Numbered from the stretch's first letter, positions 8,171 through 17,054 are shown. The stretch: 64,000 nucleotides of DNA from Aequorivita sp. UBA3180 (GCA_002364215.1 DEXQ01000015.1:156158-220157), one strand, 5' to 3'. Made by a program: numbers and translations. The notes: generated by a model from the letters alone, not told the origin.

Positions 8171-10669
8171 TTAAATTAGTCCGAATTGCTCAAAATGGTG
8201 GTTCAAATGTTTTCGTTCCAACAAATACCATTCATAACGATTCATTTCACCAAAAACAAGATTGTTCAATTTAGCGTCAGGATTTTCTTTGAAATAATTT
8301 TTATAAGCATCCCTTTCCTCGAGAAATTTTTCCTTAGCCGTTGCTAAATCGGAGTGTTTTAAATCTTCAAGTTTGTCTTTTTCCAATTGGGGGAAATTTG
8401 TATTCCGTGGAAATTTGTCATAATTATAAAGGCTGGCGTGTACTTTTTCCAAAATCTTTTCGGGCGTTGCAACTTCAAAATCCTGAATTTTTCCCGATGC
8501 AATTTTATAGGTATATTCCAAATGCTCCAACATATGCTGTGGCGTCATGATGCCCCACTTTGGCTTAGTGTCTTCGGTTAGTTTATTTAAAAATTTCTGA
8601 ATTTTTTCATCAGTCATTTCAACAAAAGTTTCCTGTTTCTTTTGAACCATCGTAAGAATTGTTGCAACGGCTACCAATTCATCTTCGGTATCAAAAACCT
8701 CAACAAACCACTTTACAATTCCGCTGGGATGTTCTGCGGAAGCGACGTCTCTATCAACTTTTTGTTTACACGTCAATCGCACATAAATGGTGTCATTGTG
8801 ATATAACGGACGTAAAAATCGACAGTCTTCCAAACCGTAATTTGCTGCAACCGGACCTTTGTTTGGATAAACAAACAATCCCGCAGCTGCTGCAATGATG
8901 AAATAACCATGAGCTGTTCGCTTTTCAAAAATACTGCCGTCAAGCGAAGTAATATCTGTGTGAGCGTAAAAATGATCCCAAGTAAGATTTGCGAAATTGA
9001 TAATGTCTGTATCCGTAAATGTGCGTTTGTGTGTTTTTAATGACATTCCCGGTTCAATATCTTCCCAATGATATTTAAACGGATGTTGTTCAGCTTCCTT
9101 ATACTTTGCGTTTGCTTGATAAATTCCTGTGATTTCCGTTAAAGTGGTTGGCGAACCTTGAATAGCCGTGCGTTGCAAGTAATGTTTTATTCCACGCATT
9201 CCACCCATTTCTTCACCTCCACCAGCACGTCCCGGACCACCGTGAACAAGACTTGGCAATGGTGAACCGTGGCCCGTACTTTCTTTAGCGCTTTCGCGAT
9301 TCAATAGTAAAATCCTTCCATGGTGGGAAGCGGCGTTAATTACATAATCTTTTGCAATTTTATCGTCATTTGTTGCGATAGAAGAAACCAAAGAACCTTT
9401 CCCCATTTTAGCCAATTCAATTGCTTCATCCAAATTCTTATAAGGCATAATAGTACTCACTGGACCGAATGCTTCGGTTTCGTGTACAGACAAATTTCTA
9501 AATGGATGATCTTCGCGAAGTAATATTGGAGCCAAGAAAGCACCTTTTTTCGCATCAGCGCCAATGACATCTATTTTGTCCAAATCGCCGTAAACAATAC
9601 TTGCGGTTTTGGATAATTCTTGAACGCGCTCCCTAACTTCCTTAACCTGATCTAAACTCACTAAAGAGCCCATTCGCACTTCTTTCAAACGGGGATCACC
9701 GATGGTTACTGTTGAAAGTGCATTTCCAAGGGCAATTTGTACATCTTCAACTAAATTTTCAGGAACGATCACACGGCGAATTGCGGTACATTTTTGGCCA
9801 CATTTTACCGTCATTTCATTTCGGACTTCTTTTATAAAAAGATCGAATTCAAGTGTTCCCGGAACAGCATCTTCTCCCAAAACGGAAGCATTTAAACTAT
9901 CGGCTTCCATTGTAAATGGAACGGCTTCATCTATAATTCTTTTGTGTGCTTTCAGCATTCGTCCTGTAGTTGCAGAACCTGTAAACGTAACCACATCCTG
10001 TGATTCCACGCTATCGAGAATAGTTCTGGCAGAACCTGTAATCAATTGCAATGCGCCTTCGGGCAAAATTTTGGAAGCGATAATTTCACGGACAACGGCT
10101 TCAGTTAAAAACGAAGTGTTTGTTGCAGGTTTTACTACTGCTGGAACGCCCGCCATCCAGTTTACCGCACACTTTTCCAACATTCCCCAAACAGGAAAAT
10201 TAAAAGCGTTTATATGAATAGCAATACCACGTTTTGGAACCATAATATGGTGTGCCATAAAACGTCCGCCACGAGATAAGTCTATTGGATCTCCTTCAAC
10301 ATGATAGGATTGGTTTGGAAATAATTTCCGAAGAGAAGCATTGGCAAATAAGTTTCCGAAGCCACCCTCAATATCTATCCAACTGTCAGCTTTTGTTGCG
10401 CCGGTTCGATAGCTTATTTCATAAAAATCAGCTTTCTTTTTTACTAAATGCAGCGCTAAGGATTTTAACATATTGCCACGTTCTTGAAAAGTCATTTTCC
10501 GAAGAACCTCACCGCCTTTTGTTCTTCCATATTGAAGAATCTCAGCAAAATCAAGTCCTTCGGTATCAGAAAGCGCAATGACTTCACCAGTTATGGCATC
10601 GTGCATCGGCACGCCTGCACCATTTCCTTCAAGCCATTGTCCTGTTATGTAATTATGTAGTTTTTTCAT
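8171..10669 (-). CDS. paaZ: Bifunctional PaaZ (oxepin-CoA hydrolase/semialdehyde dehydrogenase) with extra C-terminal DinB-like domain
   Basis: PaaZ opens the oxepin-CoA ring and oxidises the resulting semialdehyde to 3-oxo-5,6-dehydrosuberyl-CoA. Residues 1 to about 510 form an NADP-dependent aldehyde dehydrogenase with catalytic C294 (KCGQKCTAIRR) and general-base E255 (FTMEADSLN), matching C295/E256 of the E. coli enzyme. Residues about 530-678 form an R-hydratase/MaoC domain (TWDHFYAHTD, RTAHGYFIIAAAAGL). E. coli PaaZ has 681 residues; this one has 832. The last about 153 residues (from 680) look like a DinB/DUF1569-type helical bundle with histidines in TPQHMLEHLEY and ERKHLNHHFEQFG. The frame is continuous, so this is a fusion rather than a miscalled stop. 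It lies between paaJ and the second crotonase. Confidence 0.95.
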   Translation of the reverse strand: MKKLHNYITGQWLEGNGAGVPMHDAITGEVIALSDTEGLDFAEILQYGRTKGGEVLRKMTFQERGNMLKSLALHLVKKKADFYEISYRTGATKADSWIDIEGGFGNLFANASLRKLFPNQSYHVEGDPIDLSRGGRFMAHHIMVPKRGIAIHINAFNFPVWGMLEKCAVNWMAGVPAVVKPATNTSFLTEAVVREIIASKILPEGALQLITGSARTILDSVESQDVVTFTGSATTGRMLKAHKRIIDEAVPFTMEADSLNASVLGEDAVPGTLEFDLFIKEVRNEMTVKCGQKCTAIRRVIVPENLVEDVQIALGNALSTVTIGDPRLKEVRMGSLVSLDQVKEVRERVQELSKTASIVYGDLDKIDVIGADAKKGAFLAPILLREDHPFRNLSVHETEAFGPVSTIMPYKNLDEAIELAKMGKGSLVSSIATNDDKIAKDYVINAASHHGRILLLNRESAKESTGHGSPLPSLVHGGPGRAGGGEEMGGMRGIKHYLQRTAIQGSPTTLTEITGIYQANAKYKEAEQHPFKYHWEDIEPGMSLKTHKRTFTDTDIINFANLTWDHFYAHTDITSLDGSIFEKRTAHGYFIIAAAAGLFVYPNKGPVAANYGLEDCRFLRPLYHNDTIYVRLTCKQKVDRDVASAEHPSGIVKWFVEVFDTEDELVAVATILTMVQKKQETFVEMTDEKIQKFLNKLTEDTKPKWGIMTPQHMLEHLEYTYKIASGKIQDFEVATPEKILEKVHASLYNYDKFPRNTNFPQLEKDKLEDLKHSDLATAKEKFLEERDAYKNYFKENPDAKLNNLVFGEMNRYEWYLLERKHLNHHFEQFGLI

Positions 10670-10716
10670 TTTTAAAATTTTTAGTATTCCACATTAAAGT
10701 AGAATGGCAATCATTT

Positions 10717-11922
10717 TTAAACTCGCTCAATAATCGCCGCATAACCTTGCCCAACGCCCACACACATTGTGATCAACGCATATCTTTTGTTTTGAAGCTG
10801 AAGTTCCAAAGCAGCGGAATATGCGATTCTTGCGCCAGTAACTCCAAGTGGATGACCTATTGCGATAGAACCACCGTTTGGGTTGATGCGCGGGTCATCA
10901 TCCTTTAATCCCCATTCGCGGATGCACGCCAAGGCTTGTGAAGCAAAAGCTTCGTTTAATTCAATCACGTCCATATCTTCCATCGTCAAACCTGCTTTTT
11001 CCAAAGCTTTGTTGGAAGCTTCCACAGGGCCAATACCCATAATCCGCGGTTCAACACCAACAACAGCGGAACTTACAATTCTTGCAATTGGTTTTAAATT
11101 GTATTTTTTCACAGCCTCTTCGGAAGCGATAATGGTTGCGGCTGCACCATCATTCAAACCAGAGGAATTTCCCGCCGTAACACTTCCATCTTTTTTGAAA
11201 GCGGGACGCAATTTCGCCAAAACTTCTTTTGTGGTTTCGGGACGGATGAATTCATCATCTTTAAATATAATCAAGTCTTTTTTTCGCTGCGGAATTTCCA
11301 CGGGAACAATTTCTTTTGCCAATCGTCCGTTCTCTTGCGCTTTTGTGGCTTTCATCTGCGAATGATATGCAAACGCATCTTGATCTTCCCTGTTAATGTT
11401 ATGTTTGTCAACCAAATTTTCGGCCGTATTTCCCATTCCATCGGTGCCGTACATTTCGGCCATTTTTGGGTTTACGAAGCGCCAACCAAAACTGGAATCA
11501 CACATTTTGGCATCTGTCCCATAAGCAGAGGATGGTTTTGCAACCACGTATGGTCCTCGTGTCATATTTTCAACCCCGCCCGAAATAAACAGATCACCAT
11601 CACCAGCTTTAATCGCCCGATTGGCATGGATGATTGCCGAAAGTCCGCTGCTACAAAGTCTGTTTACAGTTTCGCCGGGAACGGTTACCGGCAAACCTGC
11701 CAAAAGTGAAGCCATACGGGCAACGTTTCTATTGTCTTCGCCCGCTTGGTTTGCACAACCCAAAATTACATCATCGTAAGCTTCCTTCGGAATATTTGGG
11801 TTTCTTTTTACAATTTCGGCAATTACCAATGCCGCCAAATCATCTGTTCTTACAGCGCTCAGCGTTCCTTGATAACTACCGATTGGTGTTCTTATTCCGT
11901 CAATTATATATGCTTCTTTCAT
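10717..11922 (-). CDS. paaJ: 3-oxoadipyl-CoA / 3-oxo-5,6-dehydrosuberyl-CoA thiolase
   Basis: This thiolase of 401 aa cleaves acetyl-CoA from 3-oxo-5,6-dehydrosuberyl-CoA and later from 3-oxoadipyl-CoA in the phenylacetate pathway. The catalytic set is complete: nucleophile C90 (NRLCSSGLSAI), the NEAFASQALACI block, the histidine in GGSIAIGHPLGVTGARI, and the C-terminal cysteine in MCVGVGQG. Length equals the family norm (about 401 aa in E. coli). It sits 4 bp downstream of the metallopeptidase gene and 47 bp upstream of paaZ. A general acetyl-CoA acetyltransferase role cannot be excluded by sequence alone, but the context argues strongly for PaaJ. Confidence 0.93.
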   Translation of the reverse strand: MKEAYIIDGIRTPIGSYQGTLSAVRTDDLAALVIAEIVKRNPNIPKEAYDDVILGCANQAGEDNRNVARMASLLAGLPVTVPGETVNRLCSSGLSAIIHANRAIKAGDGDLFISGGVENMTRGPYVVAKPSSAYGTDAKMCDSSFGWRFVNPKMAEMYGTDGMGNTAENLVDKHNINREDQDAFAYHSQMKATKAQENGRLAKEIVPVEIPQRKKDLIIFKDDEFIRPETTKEVLAKLRPAFKKDGSVTAGNSSGLNDGAAATIIASEEAVKKYNLKPIARIVSSAVVGVEPRIMGIGPVEASNKALEKAGLTMEDMDVIELNEAFASQALACIREWGLKDDDPRINPNGGSIAIGHPLGVTGARIAYSAALELQLQNKRYALITMCVGVGQGYAAIIERV

Positions 11923-11926
11923 TCTT

Positions 11927-12787
11927 TTAATTTAAAATTTCTGAAAAGGTATCTCCTTGGTTTATATCTCCGGTTTTATAGCCTTTCATAAACCATTTCA
12001 TACGTTGTTCAGAGCTTCCATGAGTGAAACTATCGGGTTGCACATCTCCTTGTGATCTTTTTTGGATAGCGTCATCACCTACTGCATTTGCTGCGCTTAA
12101 AGCCTCTTGAATGTCACCTTCTTCTAAATATTCCTGATTGTAATGTGCCCAAAGTCCTGCATAAAAATCTGCTTGAAGCTCCAGCGCAACTGAAAGTTTG
12201 TTGGCTTCGGTTTTATTGGTTTGTCGTTGTAATTGACTCACTTTTTGGTTAGTTCCAAGCAGCGTCTGTACGTGATGGCCTATTTCGTGGGCTGTTACAT
12301 AAGCAATTGCGAAATCACCTCCTTTGGCTCCAAAACGGGTTTTTAATTCATCAAAAAACGCCAAGTCCATATATACCTGTTGGTCGGCAGGACAATAAAA
12401 CGGACCCGAAGCTGAGCTTGCATTTCCACAGGCAGTACTTACACGATCGGTAAACAAAACCATTTTGGGTTCTTTGTAATCCCCAATATTGTTTTGGCTA
12501 AAAATTTGGTTCCAAACATCTTCGGTGTCGGCCAAAACTGTAGCCATAAAGTTTCCCATTTCCTTTTCTTGGGCGGTAAGTTCCCGCTGCTCAGTTTGCT
12601 GAACAGTTTGGCTGTTTCCTATTTGTTCCACGATGGGCGCAAGTTGTTTTCCGGTTTCACCTCCAAAAAACTGTAATCCAAGCACAATTAAAGTTACTAC
12701 TATTCCGCCACCAGCAGCCAACTTGCCTTTGCTCATTCCGCGACGGTCGTCTAAGTTACCGCTTTGTCTTCTTCCTTGCCATTTCAT
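11927..12787 (-). CDS. Neutral zinc metallopeptidase, YpfJ family
   Basis: This 286-aa membrane-anchored protein belongs to the putative neutral zinc metallopeptidase family (YpfJ/KPN_02809). After a short basic N-terminus (MKWQGRRQSGNLDDRRG) comes one membrane segment (about 24-44, AAGGGIVVTLIVLGLQFFGG), then an extracytoplasmic domain. It carries the zinc motif HEIGHHVQ (about 167-174) and the downstream block LELQADFYAGLWAH, whose E/D would supply the third ligand. It also has FYCPADQQVYMDLAFFDEL, typical of the family. The family usually stands apart from catabolic operons. Here it lies 40 bp after paaI and 4 bp before paaJ on the same strand, so it is probably co-transcribed. No metabolic role in phenylacetate breakdown is known. 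Confidence 0.92.
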   Translation of the reverse strand: MKWQGRRQSGNLDDRRGMSKGKLAAGGGIVVTLIVLGLQFFGGETGKQLAPIVEQIGNSQTVQQTEQRELTAQEKEMGNFMATVLADTEDVWNQIFSQNNIGDYKEPKMVLFTDRVSTACGNASSASGPFYCPADQQVYMDLAFFDELKTRFGAKGGDFAIAYVTAHEIGHHVQTLLGTNQKVSQLQRQTNKTEANKLSVALELQADFYAGLWAHYNQEYLEEGDIQEALSAANAVGDDAIQKRSQGDVQPDSFTHGSSEQRMKWFMKGYKTGDINQGDTFSEILN

Positions 12788-12827
12788 AATTTCTATGTAT
12801 TCGTTAGTTTTTGATAGATTTTTACAT

Positions 12828-13235
12828 TTATTCCCAATCTTTGCTAGTTCTATAAACGACGCCTTTGAAAAGCGCTACCAATTCATCCCCGCGCTTAACT
12901 TCAACAATATTGAAGCCCAATTTATTGCCTACTTTTTCAATGACCGATTCTGCTGTAAGATAATCACCTTCGTTTAAAGCTTCAATGTGGTTTATGCTAG
13001 TTTCAATAGAAACCGCATATTTTCCATGCGTATTTGCACAAAAGCCAAATGCGGTATCTGCCAAACTATAACTAATACCACCGTGCGCCTTGTCCATGCT
13101 ATTCAGCATTTCTTTACGGACGGTCATTGCAACCTTACATCGGCCCTTTGCAACTTCCAATATTTTGATGCCCAGCCAAGAACTAAAAGCATCCTGGCTA
13201 AGCATTTTTATTGGTATTTTCTCAGCTTCAAGCAT
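12828..13235 (-). CDS. paaI: Hydroxyphenylacetyl-CoA thioesterase PaaI
   Basis: This 135-aa hotdog-fold thioesterase is the length of E. coli PaaI (140 aa). The motif NSMDKAHGGISYSLADTAFGF includes the HGG and the aspartate of the PaaI catalytic signature. The family releases CoA from stalled ring-hydroxylated phenylacetyl-CoA esters, rescuing the CoA pool. The stop codon of paaH directly abuts its start (0 bp gap), so the two are translationally coupled. Expression with the catabolic genes fits the safeguard role. Confidence 0.92.
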   Translation of the reverse strand: MLEAEKIPIKMLSQDAFSSWLGIKILEVAKGRCKVAMTVRKEMLNSMDKAHGGISYSLADTAFGFCANTHGKYAVSIETSINHIEALNEGDYLTAESVIEKVGNKLGFNIVEVKRGDELVALFKGVVYRTSKDWE

Positions 13236-14414
13236 TTAAAAGAAGGTTTTGTTTTCACTATTCATTTTTCTCAAAAGCGGCGAACAACGGTAACGGTCTT
13301 CGTGATATTCATTGTAAAGTTCGTCCATTTTCCTAACACACCAATCTATTCCTTTTTTATCTGCCCAAGATAAAAGACCACAGGGATAATTTACCCCTTT
13401 GGTCATTGCATTGTCAATATCTTCTGCGGAAGCGATGTTCCAAAAAAGCGCATCAGCGGCTTCGTTAATTAACATTACAAGGATTCTTTCGAAAATAATT
13501 TCAGCAGAAATTTTTTCTTTGGAATTCGTTCTCGACTCCACTCGAGCTGACATTTGTCCGTTTTCGGAATAATCATAATACCCTTTTCCACTTTTTCTAC
13601 CCAAATAACCTGCTTCGGCAAAACGCTTTTGGGTGAAGGAAGGTTTGTAACGCGGGTCGAAATAAAAGGCTTCAAAAACGGTTTCGGTAACGGTGTAATT
13701 CACGTCGTTTCCTATAAAATCCATCAATTCGAAAGGGCCCATTCTGAAACCACCAATATCCTTCATTGCTAAATCTATTTCAGAAAAAGAAGCCATACAT
13801 TCTTCATAAATGCGAAGGGCTTCGCCATAAAAAGGCCGCGCAACACGATTTACTATAAACCCGGGTGTGTCCTTAGCAACGGCAACGGTTTTTCCCCAAT
13901 CTTTAATTGTTTTTACTGAAATCTTTAAGGTTTCTTCCGAAGTTTGAATTGAAGGGATAACTTCAACCAATTTCATCAATGGTGCGGGATTAAAAAAGTG
14001 AATCCCGATACAGCGTTCCGGTTTTTTAAGCGACGAAGCAATTGAAGCAATCGATAAAGAAGAAGTATTTGAGGCAATGAGGCAATCGTCGCTCACAAAC
14101 TTTTCAAGCGTTGAAAAAACGTTCTTTTTCACTTCCAAATTTTCAACAATCGCTTCTATTGTTAAGTCGGAATCTTTCAGTTCCTTTAGAGAATTGACAT
14201 ATTTTATATTGTTTTGGATACGTAGTTTTTCTTGGGAATCGATTTTCTCCTTTTCCACCAAACGATCCATTATTTTTTCCAGATCAGCTTTGGCCTTTTC
14301 AAGCGCTTCGGTTTTTGTATCGTATAATTTTACGGAGCATCCGGCCTTGGCAGCTACTTGTGCTATGCCGCTTCCCATCGTACCTCCGCCAATTATTCCA
14401 ACTTTCTTAATCAT
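13236..14414 (-). CDS. paaH: 3-hydroxyacyl-CoA dehydrogenase PaaH
   Basis: This enzyme oxidises 3-hydroxyadipyl-CoA to 3-oxoadipyl-CoA with NAD+. The Rossmann fingerprint is at the N-terminus (GIIGGGTMGSGIAQVAAKAG, ending in the acidic residue of KLYD), followed by SNTSSLSI and the catalytic HFFNPAPLMKLVEV histidine-glutamate segment (about 140-155), then GFIVNRVARPFYGEAL. Length is 392 aa. E. coli PaaH is 475 aa with a duplicated C-terminal domain; here a second, shorter C-terminal helical part is present (GVNYPCGLLSWADKKG, about 345-360). It directly abuts paaG upstream and paaI downstream, with no spacing, showing a tight operon. Confidence 0.93.
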   Translation of the reverse strand: MIKKVGIIGGGTMGSGIAQVAAKAGCSVKLYDTKTEALEKAKADLEKIMDRLVEKEKIDSQEKLRIQNNIKYVNSLKELKDSDLTIEAIVENLEVKKNVFSTLEKFVSDDCLIASNTSSLSIASIASSLKKPERCIGIHFFNPAPLMKLVEVIPSIQTSEETLKISVKTIKDWGKTVAVAKDTPGFIVNRVARPFYGEALRIYEECMASFSEIDLAMKDIGGFRMGPFELMDFIGNDVNYTVTETVFEAFYFDPRYKPSFTQKRFAEAGYLGRKSGKGYYDYSENGQMSARVESRTNSKEKISAEIIFERILVMLINEAADALFWNIASAEDIDNAMTKGVNYPCGLLSWADKKGIDWCVRKMDELYNEYHEDRYRCSPLLRKMNSENKTFF

Positions 14415-15197
14415 TTAATTTCCTTTAAAATTCGGTTTTCTTTTGTTCACAAATGCATCGACACCCTCTGCATAATCTTCACTTTGGGCAGATTCTATTT
14501 GAAGTTCGCTTTCCAAATTTAATTGTTCCTCCAAAGAATTTTGCATAGAGTTATTCAGCAAACGTTTAGTTAAGCCCAACGCTTTGGTGGGCATATTTGC
14601 CAAAATGGAGGCAATATTATTCACCTCTTCAATAAAATTTTCAGAAGAAACTACCTTGTAGATCATCCCCAATTTTTCGGCTTCGGTTGCAGAAACTTTA
14701 TCGCCCAGCATCATCAATGCCGAAGCTTTTTGAAAACCAACCAACCGTGGCAAAAAGAAAGTTCCTGCACTATCTGGGACCAATCCGATTTTACTAAAAG
14801 CCTGAATAAAACTTGCGTATTCCGAAGCGACGACCACATCGCAAGCCAAAGCTATATTAGCCCCGGCACCTGCAGCAACGCCATTGATTGCACCAATGAT
14901 TGGTTTTTCAATATTTCGGATTCTTTGAATAATCGGGTTATAATGTTCCTCAAGAATTTTTTTGAAACCGGGGTTCAATTCTGGCGAAGTGACTTCTTTT
15001 AAATCCTGTCCGGCACAAAATGCTTTTCCGCTACCTGTGATGATAATTGCGCGCACTTCTGAATTTTTTTCGACAGCGTCCAATTCATTCTGAAGCAACA
15101 ACGCCATTTCGCGGTTGAAGCTATTGAAAACCTCGGGGCGATTTAGTGTTAGGGTTGCTACTTTATTTTCTATTTGGGTGGTTATGCTTTTACTCAA
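14415..15197 (-). CDS. paaG: Enoyl-CoA hydratase/isomerase, PaaG-like (ring 1,2-epoxyphenylacetyl-CoA isomerase)
   Basis: This crotonase-family protein of 260 aa has oxyanion-hole segments FCAGQDLKEV (about 60-70) and GAINGVAAGAGANIALACD (about 102-120), and the PaaG-like IQAFSKIGLVPDSAGTFFLPRLVG, whose aspartate in PDSAGT is the PaaG/PaaB catalytic residue. PaaG isomerises the 1,2-epoxide of phenylacetyl-CoA to the oxepin, and also shifts double bonds later in the pathway. Its position between paaD and paaH and its length (E. coli 262 aa) support this assignment over a generic hydratase. The stop abuts paaH. Confidence 0.9.
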   Translation of the reverse strand: MSKSITTQIENKVATLTLNRPEVFNSFNREMALLLQNELDAVEKNSEVRAIIITGSGKAFCAGQDLKEVTSPELNPGFKKILEEHYNPIIQRIRNIEKPIIGAINGVAAGAGANIALACDVVVASEYASFIQAFSKIGLVPDSAGTFFLPRLVGFQKASALMMLGDKVSATEAEKLGMIYKVVSSENFIEEVNNIASILANMPTKALGLTKRLLNNSMQNSLEEQLNLESELQIESAQSEDYAEGVDAFVNKRKPNFKGN

Positions 15198-15225
15198 TTT
15201 TTTAAAGTTTTAAGAGACCCGTTAT

Positions 15226-15250
15226 CACTGTTGAGGACAGGCTGCTCAGG
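15226..15250. repeat. Dispersed intergenic repeat fragment (family A)
   Basis: The sequence around GAGGACAGGCTGCTCAGG lies in the paaG-paaD gap and shares its core with 15791-15820 and 21770-21790. It belongs to a short non-coding repeat family seen at several intergenic sites in this window. Confidence 0.55.
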
Positions 15251-15265
15251 TTGAAATTTTTGAAT

Positions 15266-15778
15266 TTATTTTAAACATTTAAAGTAATCAAACGGTTCGT
15301 GGCAATCATCACATTTAAAAAGCGCTTTGCAGGCCGTGGAACCAAATTGGCTCACAAGATGTGTGTTCGTGCTTCCGCATTGCGGACATTTGACCATCTT
15401 TTTTTCACCGAGCAAAACGTCTTTGTCGTGCGATTCTGAAAGAGGACGGGCGATACCGTATTCCTCCATTTTTTTCAATCCTTCTTCGCTAATCCAATCT
15501 GTGGACCAAGCTGGGGAAATAACCAATTCAACTTCCGCTTTTTTTCCAATTTCTGAAAAGGCTTTTTTTAAATCATCCGCAATCACATCCATTGCTGGGC
15601 AACCTGAATACGTAGGCGTGAGTTTTATTTGAACCATTCCATCCCTTTCAATAGCTTCGCGAATAACGCCCAAATCCAAAACAGAAAGCACAGGAATCTC
15701 AGGATCTGAAACAGTTTCCAGAACTGGGATCAATTGTGTTTCGATATTTGCGGTTTTGGTCAACAAGTTTTTAATCAA
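15266..15778 (-). CDS. paaD: Phenylacetyl-CoA epoxidase accessory subunit PaaD
   Basis: This 170-aa protein has an N-terminal MIP18/DUF59 domain (LETVSDPEIPVLSVLDLGVI, then TPTYSGCPAMDVI with the conserved cysteine). Its C-terminal tail has a zinc-ribbon-like cysteine set (CPQCGS, then CKALFKCDDC). That is the domain plan and length of PaaD (E. coli 165 aa), thought to help assemble iron or iron-sulfur centres of the PaaABCE monooxygenase. It follows paaC by 54 bp; the gap holds a dispersed repeat fragment. Confidence 0.93.
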   Translation of the reverse strand: MIKNLLTKTANIETQLIPVLETVSDPEIPVLSVLDLGVIREAIERDGMVQIKLTPTYSGCPAMDVIADDLKKAFSEIGKKAEVELVISPAWSTDWISEEGLKKMEEYGIARPLSESHDKDVLLGEKKMVKCPQCGSTNTHLVSQFGSTACKALFKCDDCHEPFDYFKCLK

Positions 15779-15790
15779 ATTAAGAATAAA

Positions 15791-15820
15791 CTTCGATTGA
15801 GCTCAGGACAGGCTGCTCAG
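15791..15820. repeat. Dispersed intergenic repeat fragment (family A)
   Basis: CTTCGATTGAGCTCAGGACA followed by GGCTGCTCAG sits between paaD and paaC. It is a variant of the repeat at 15226-15250 and 21748-21800. Confidence 0.55.
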
Positions 15821-15832
15821 TGTGGCATTTCT

Positions 15833-16588
15833 TCACCAAGTCATATTTGGATAGGTGCGTTGCATGTATTGCAAATCGGCCAAAATATAGCCCATATGTT
15901 CTGTATGAACCCCTTCTTTTCCACCTTTGGTGAAATATTTGTTCTCGGGAACATTGAGGGTTGCATCTTTTAAAACTTCAGCAACTTCTTCGTAATATTT
16001 TTCTTTGAAGGATGAAACATCAATACCAATGCCTTCTTTCACCATAATCTTTTCAGCCTCGGTCATTAAGAAAAGTTCGTCAGTATATCGCCATAGATCA
16101 TCAATTGCTTCCTGCATTTTTACATTGCTCTCTTCGGTCCCATCACCTAATCGTTTTATCCAATCACTGGAAAAGCGTTTGTGGTAACTCACCTCTTTAA
16201 TGCTTTTTTTTGCGATTGCCGTCAAAGTTTCATCTTTACTATTTTGAAGTTTTTCCATCAACATAAAGTGATAAACATCAAATAAAAATTGACGACCAAT
16301 AACGTAACCAAAATGTGTATTTGGCTGTTCTACAAGCAAGCAGTTTTTATATTCCCTTTCTATTCTTAGGAACGCGATATCGTCTTCGGTTTTATCTTCT
16401 CCAGAAATTTTGGCGGCATACTGATAATAACTGCGAGTTTGCCCGAGTAAATCCAAAGAAATATTAGTCAATGCGATATCCGTTTCCAAATTTGGCCCAT
16501 GGCCGCAGAGTTCGCCCAATCGTTGTGCGAGGATTAGGGAGTTGTCAGCAATTGTGAGAATGTAGTTATAAAGATTTTGGTTTTTCAT
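15833..16588 (-). CDS. paaC: 1,2-phenylacetyl-CoA epoxidase subunit PaaC
   Basis: This structural, ferritin-like subunit of 251 aa pairs with catalytic PaaA in the epoxidase (E. coli PaaC 248 aa). Typical segments are YILTIADNSLILAQRLGELC near the start, NISLDLLGQTRSYYQYA, a DIAFLRIEREY block, and KEVSYHKRFSSDWIKRLGDG. The subunit lacks a functional di-iron site but stabilises the heterodimer. The gene stands between paaB and paaD in the conserved order A-B-C-D (here E-A-B-C-D). Confidence 0.94.
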   Translation of the reverse strand: MKNQNLYNYILTIADNSLILAQRLGELCGHGPNLETDIALTNISLDLLGQTRSYYQYAAKISGEDKTEDDIAFLRIEREYKNCLLVEQPNTHFGYVIGRQFLFDVYHFMLMEKLQNSKDETLTAIAKKSIKEVSYHKRFSSDWIKRLGDGTEESNVKMQEAIDDLWRYTDELFLMTEAEKIMVKEGIGIDVSSFKEKYYEEVAEVLKDATLNVPENKYFTKGGKEGVHTEHMGYILADLQYMQRTYPNMTW

Positions 16589-16615
16589 TTAAAGTTTGAA
16601 TTCGTTTATCAAAGA

Positions 16616-16640
16616 CCTTTCGACTGCGCTCAAGGTGACA
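16616..16640. repeat. Dispersed intergenic repeat (family A), paaC-paaB gap
   Basis: CCTTTCGACTGCGCTCAAGG followed by TGACA is the full form of a repeat also seen at 21748-21800 and, inverted, at 19209-19268. It is non-coding and lies between stop and start codons of operon genes. Confidence 0.65.
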
Positions 16641-16651
16641 AACAATTAACA

Positions 16652-16942
16652 TCACATATGTTTTACTTCGTCAGGCAAATCGTAAAAAGTAGGATGACGA
16701 TAGACCTTATCCTGTGCTGGCTCAAACATTTCACCGTTTTGTTCTGGGTTTGAAGCAGTAATGTGTTTACTTTCTACCACCCAAATGCTCACGCCTTCAT
16801 TTCTGCGTGTGTAAACATCTCGGGCGTTTTCCAAAGCCATTTCTGCGTCGGCGGCGTGAAGGCTTCCGAAGTGGCGGTGTTCCAAACCGTTCTTACTGCG
16901 GACAAATATTTCCCAAAGGGGCCAGTTTCTCTTTTCAGTCAT
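16652..16942 (-). CDS. paaB: 1,2-phenylacetyl-CoA epoxidase subunit PaaB
   Basis: This is the small 96-aa subunit (E. coli 95 aa). It has the family hallmarks WPLWEIFVRSKNGLEHRHFG, HAADAEMALENARDVYTRR and SIWVVESKHITAS. PaaB bridges PaaAC heterodimers in the epoxidase complex. The gene is between paaA and paaC, with an inverted-repeat element in the 112-bp gap towards paaA. Confidence 0.95.
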   Translation of the reverse strand: MTEKRNWPLWEIFVRSKNGLEHRHFGSLHAADAEMALENARDVYTRRNEGVSIWVVESKHITASNPEQNGEMFEPAQDKVYRHPTFYDLPDEVKHM

Positions 16943-16963
16943 CAGATATTAGATTTTAGTATT

Positions 16964-17045
16964 AGGACTTAAGACCGCTTCGCTTTAAGACTAAGGATGT
17001 AAGACTATAAATAAATTGTCCTACGTCTTAAGTCCTATTGTCTTA
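16964..17045. repeat. Imperfect inverted repeat element (family B), paaB-paaA gap
   Basis: AGGACTTAAGAC (16964-16975) and GTCTTAAGTCCT (17025-17036) are a perfect 12-bp inverted repeat. The right part, GTCCTACGTCTTAAGTCCTA and on to 17045, matches 35874-35903 at 26 of 30 bases. The two copies, 19 kb apart in unrelated gaps, define a second dispersed repeat family. Confidence 0.65.
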
Positions 17046-17054
17046 CGGCATTTT

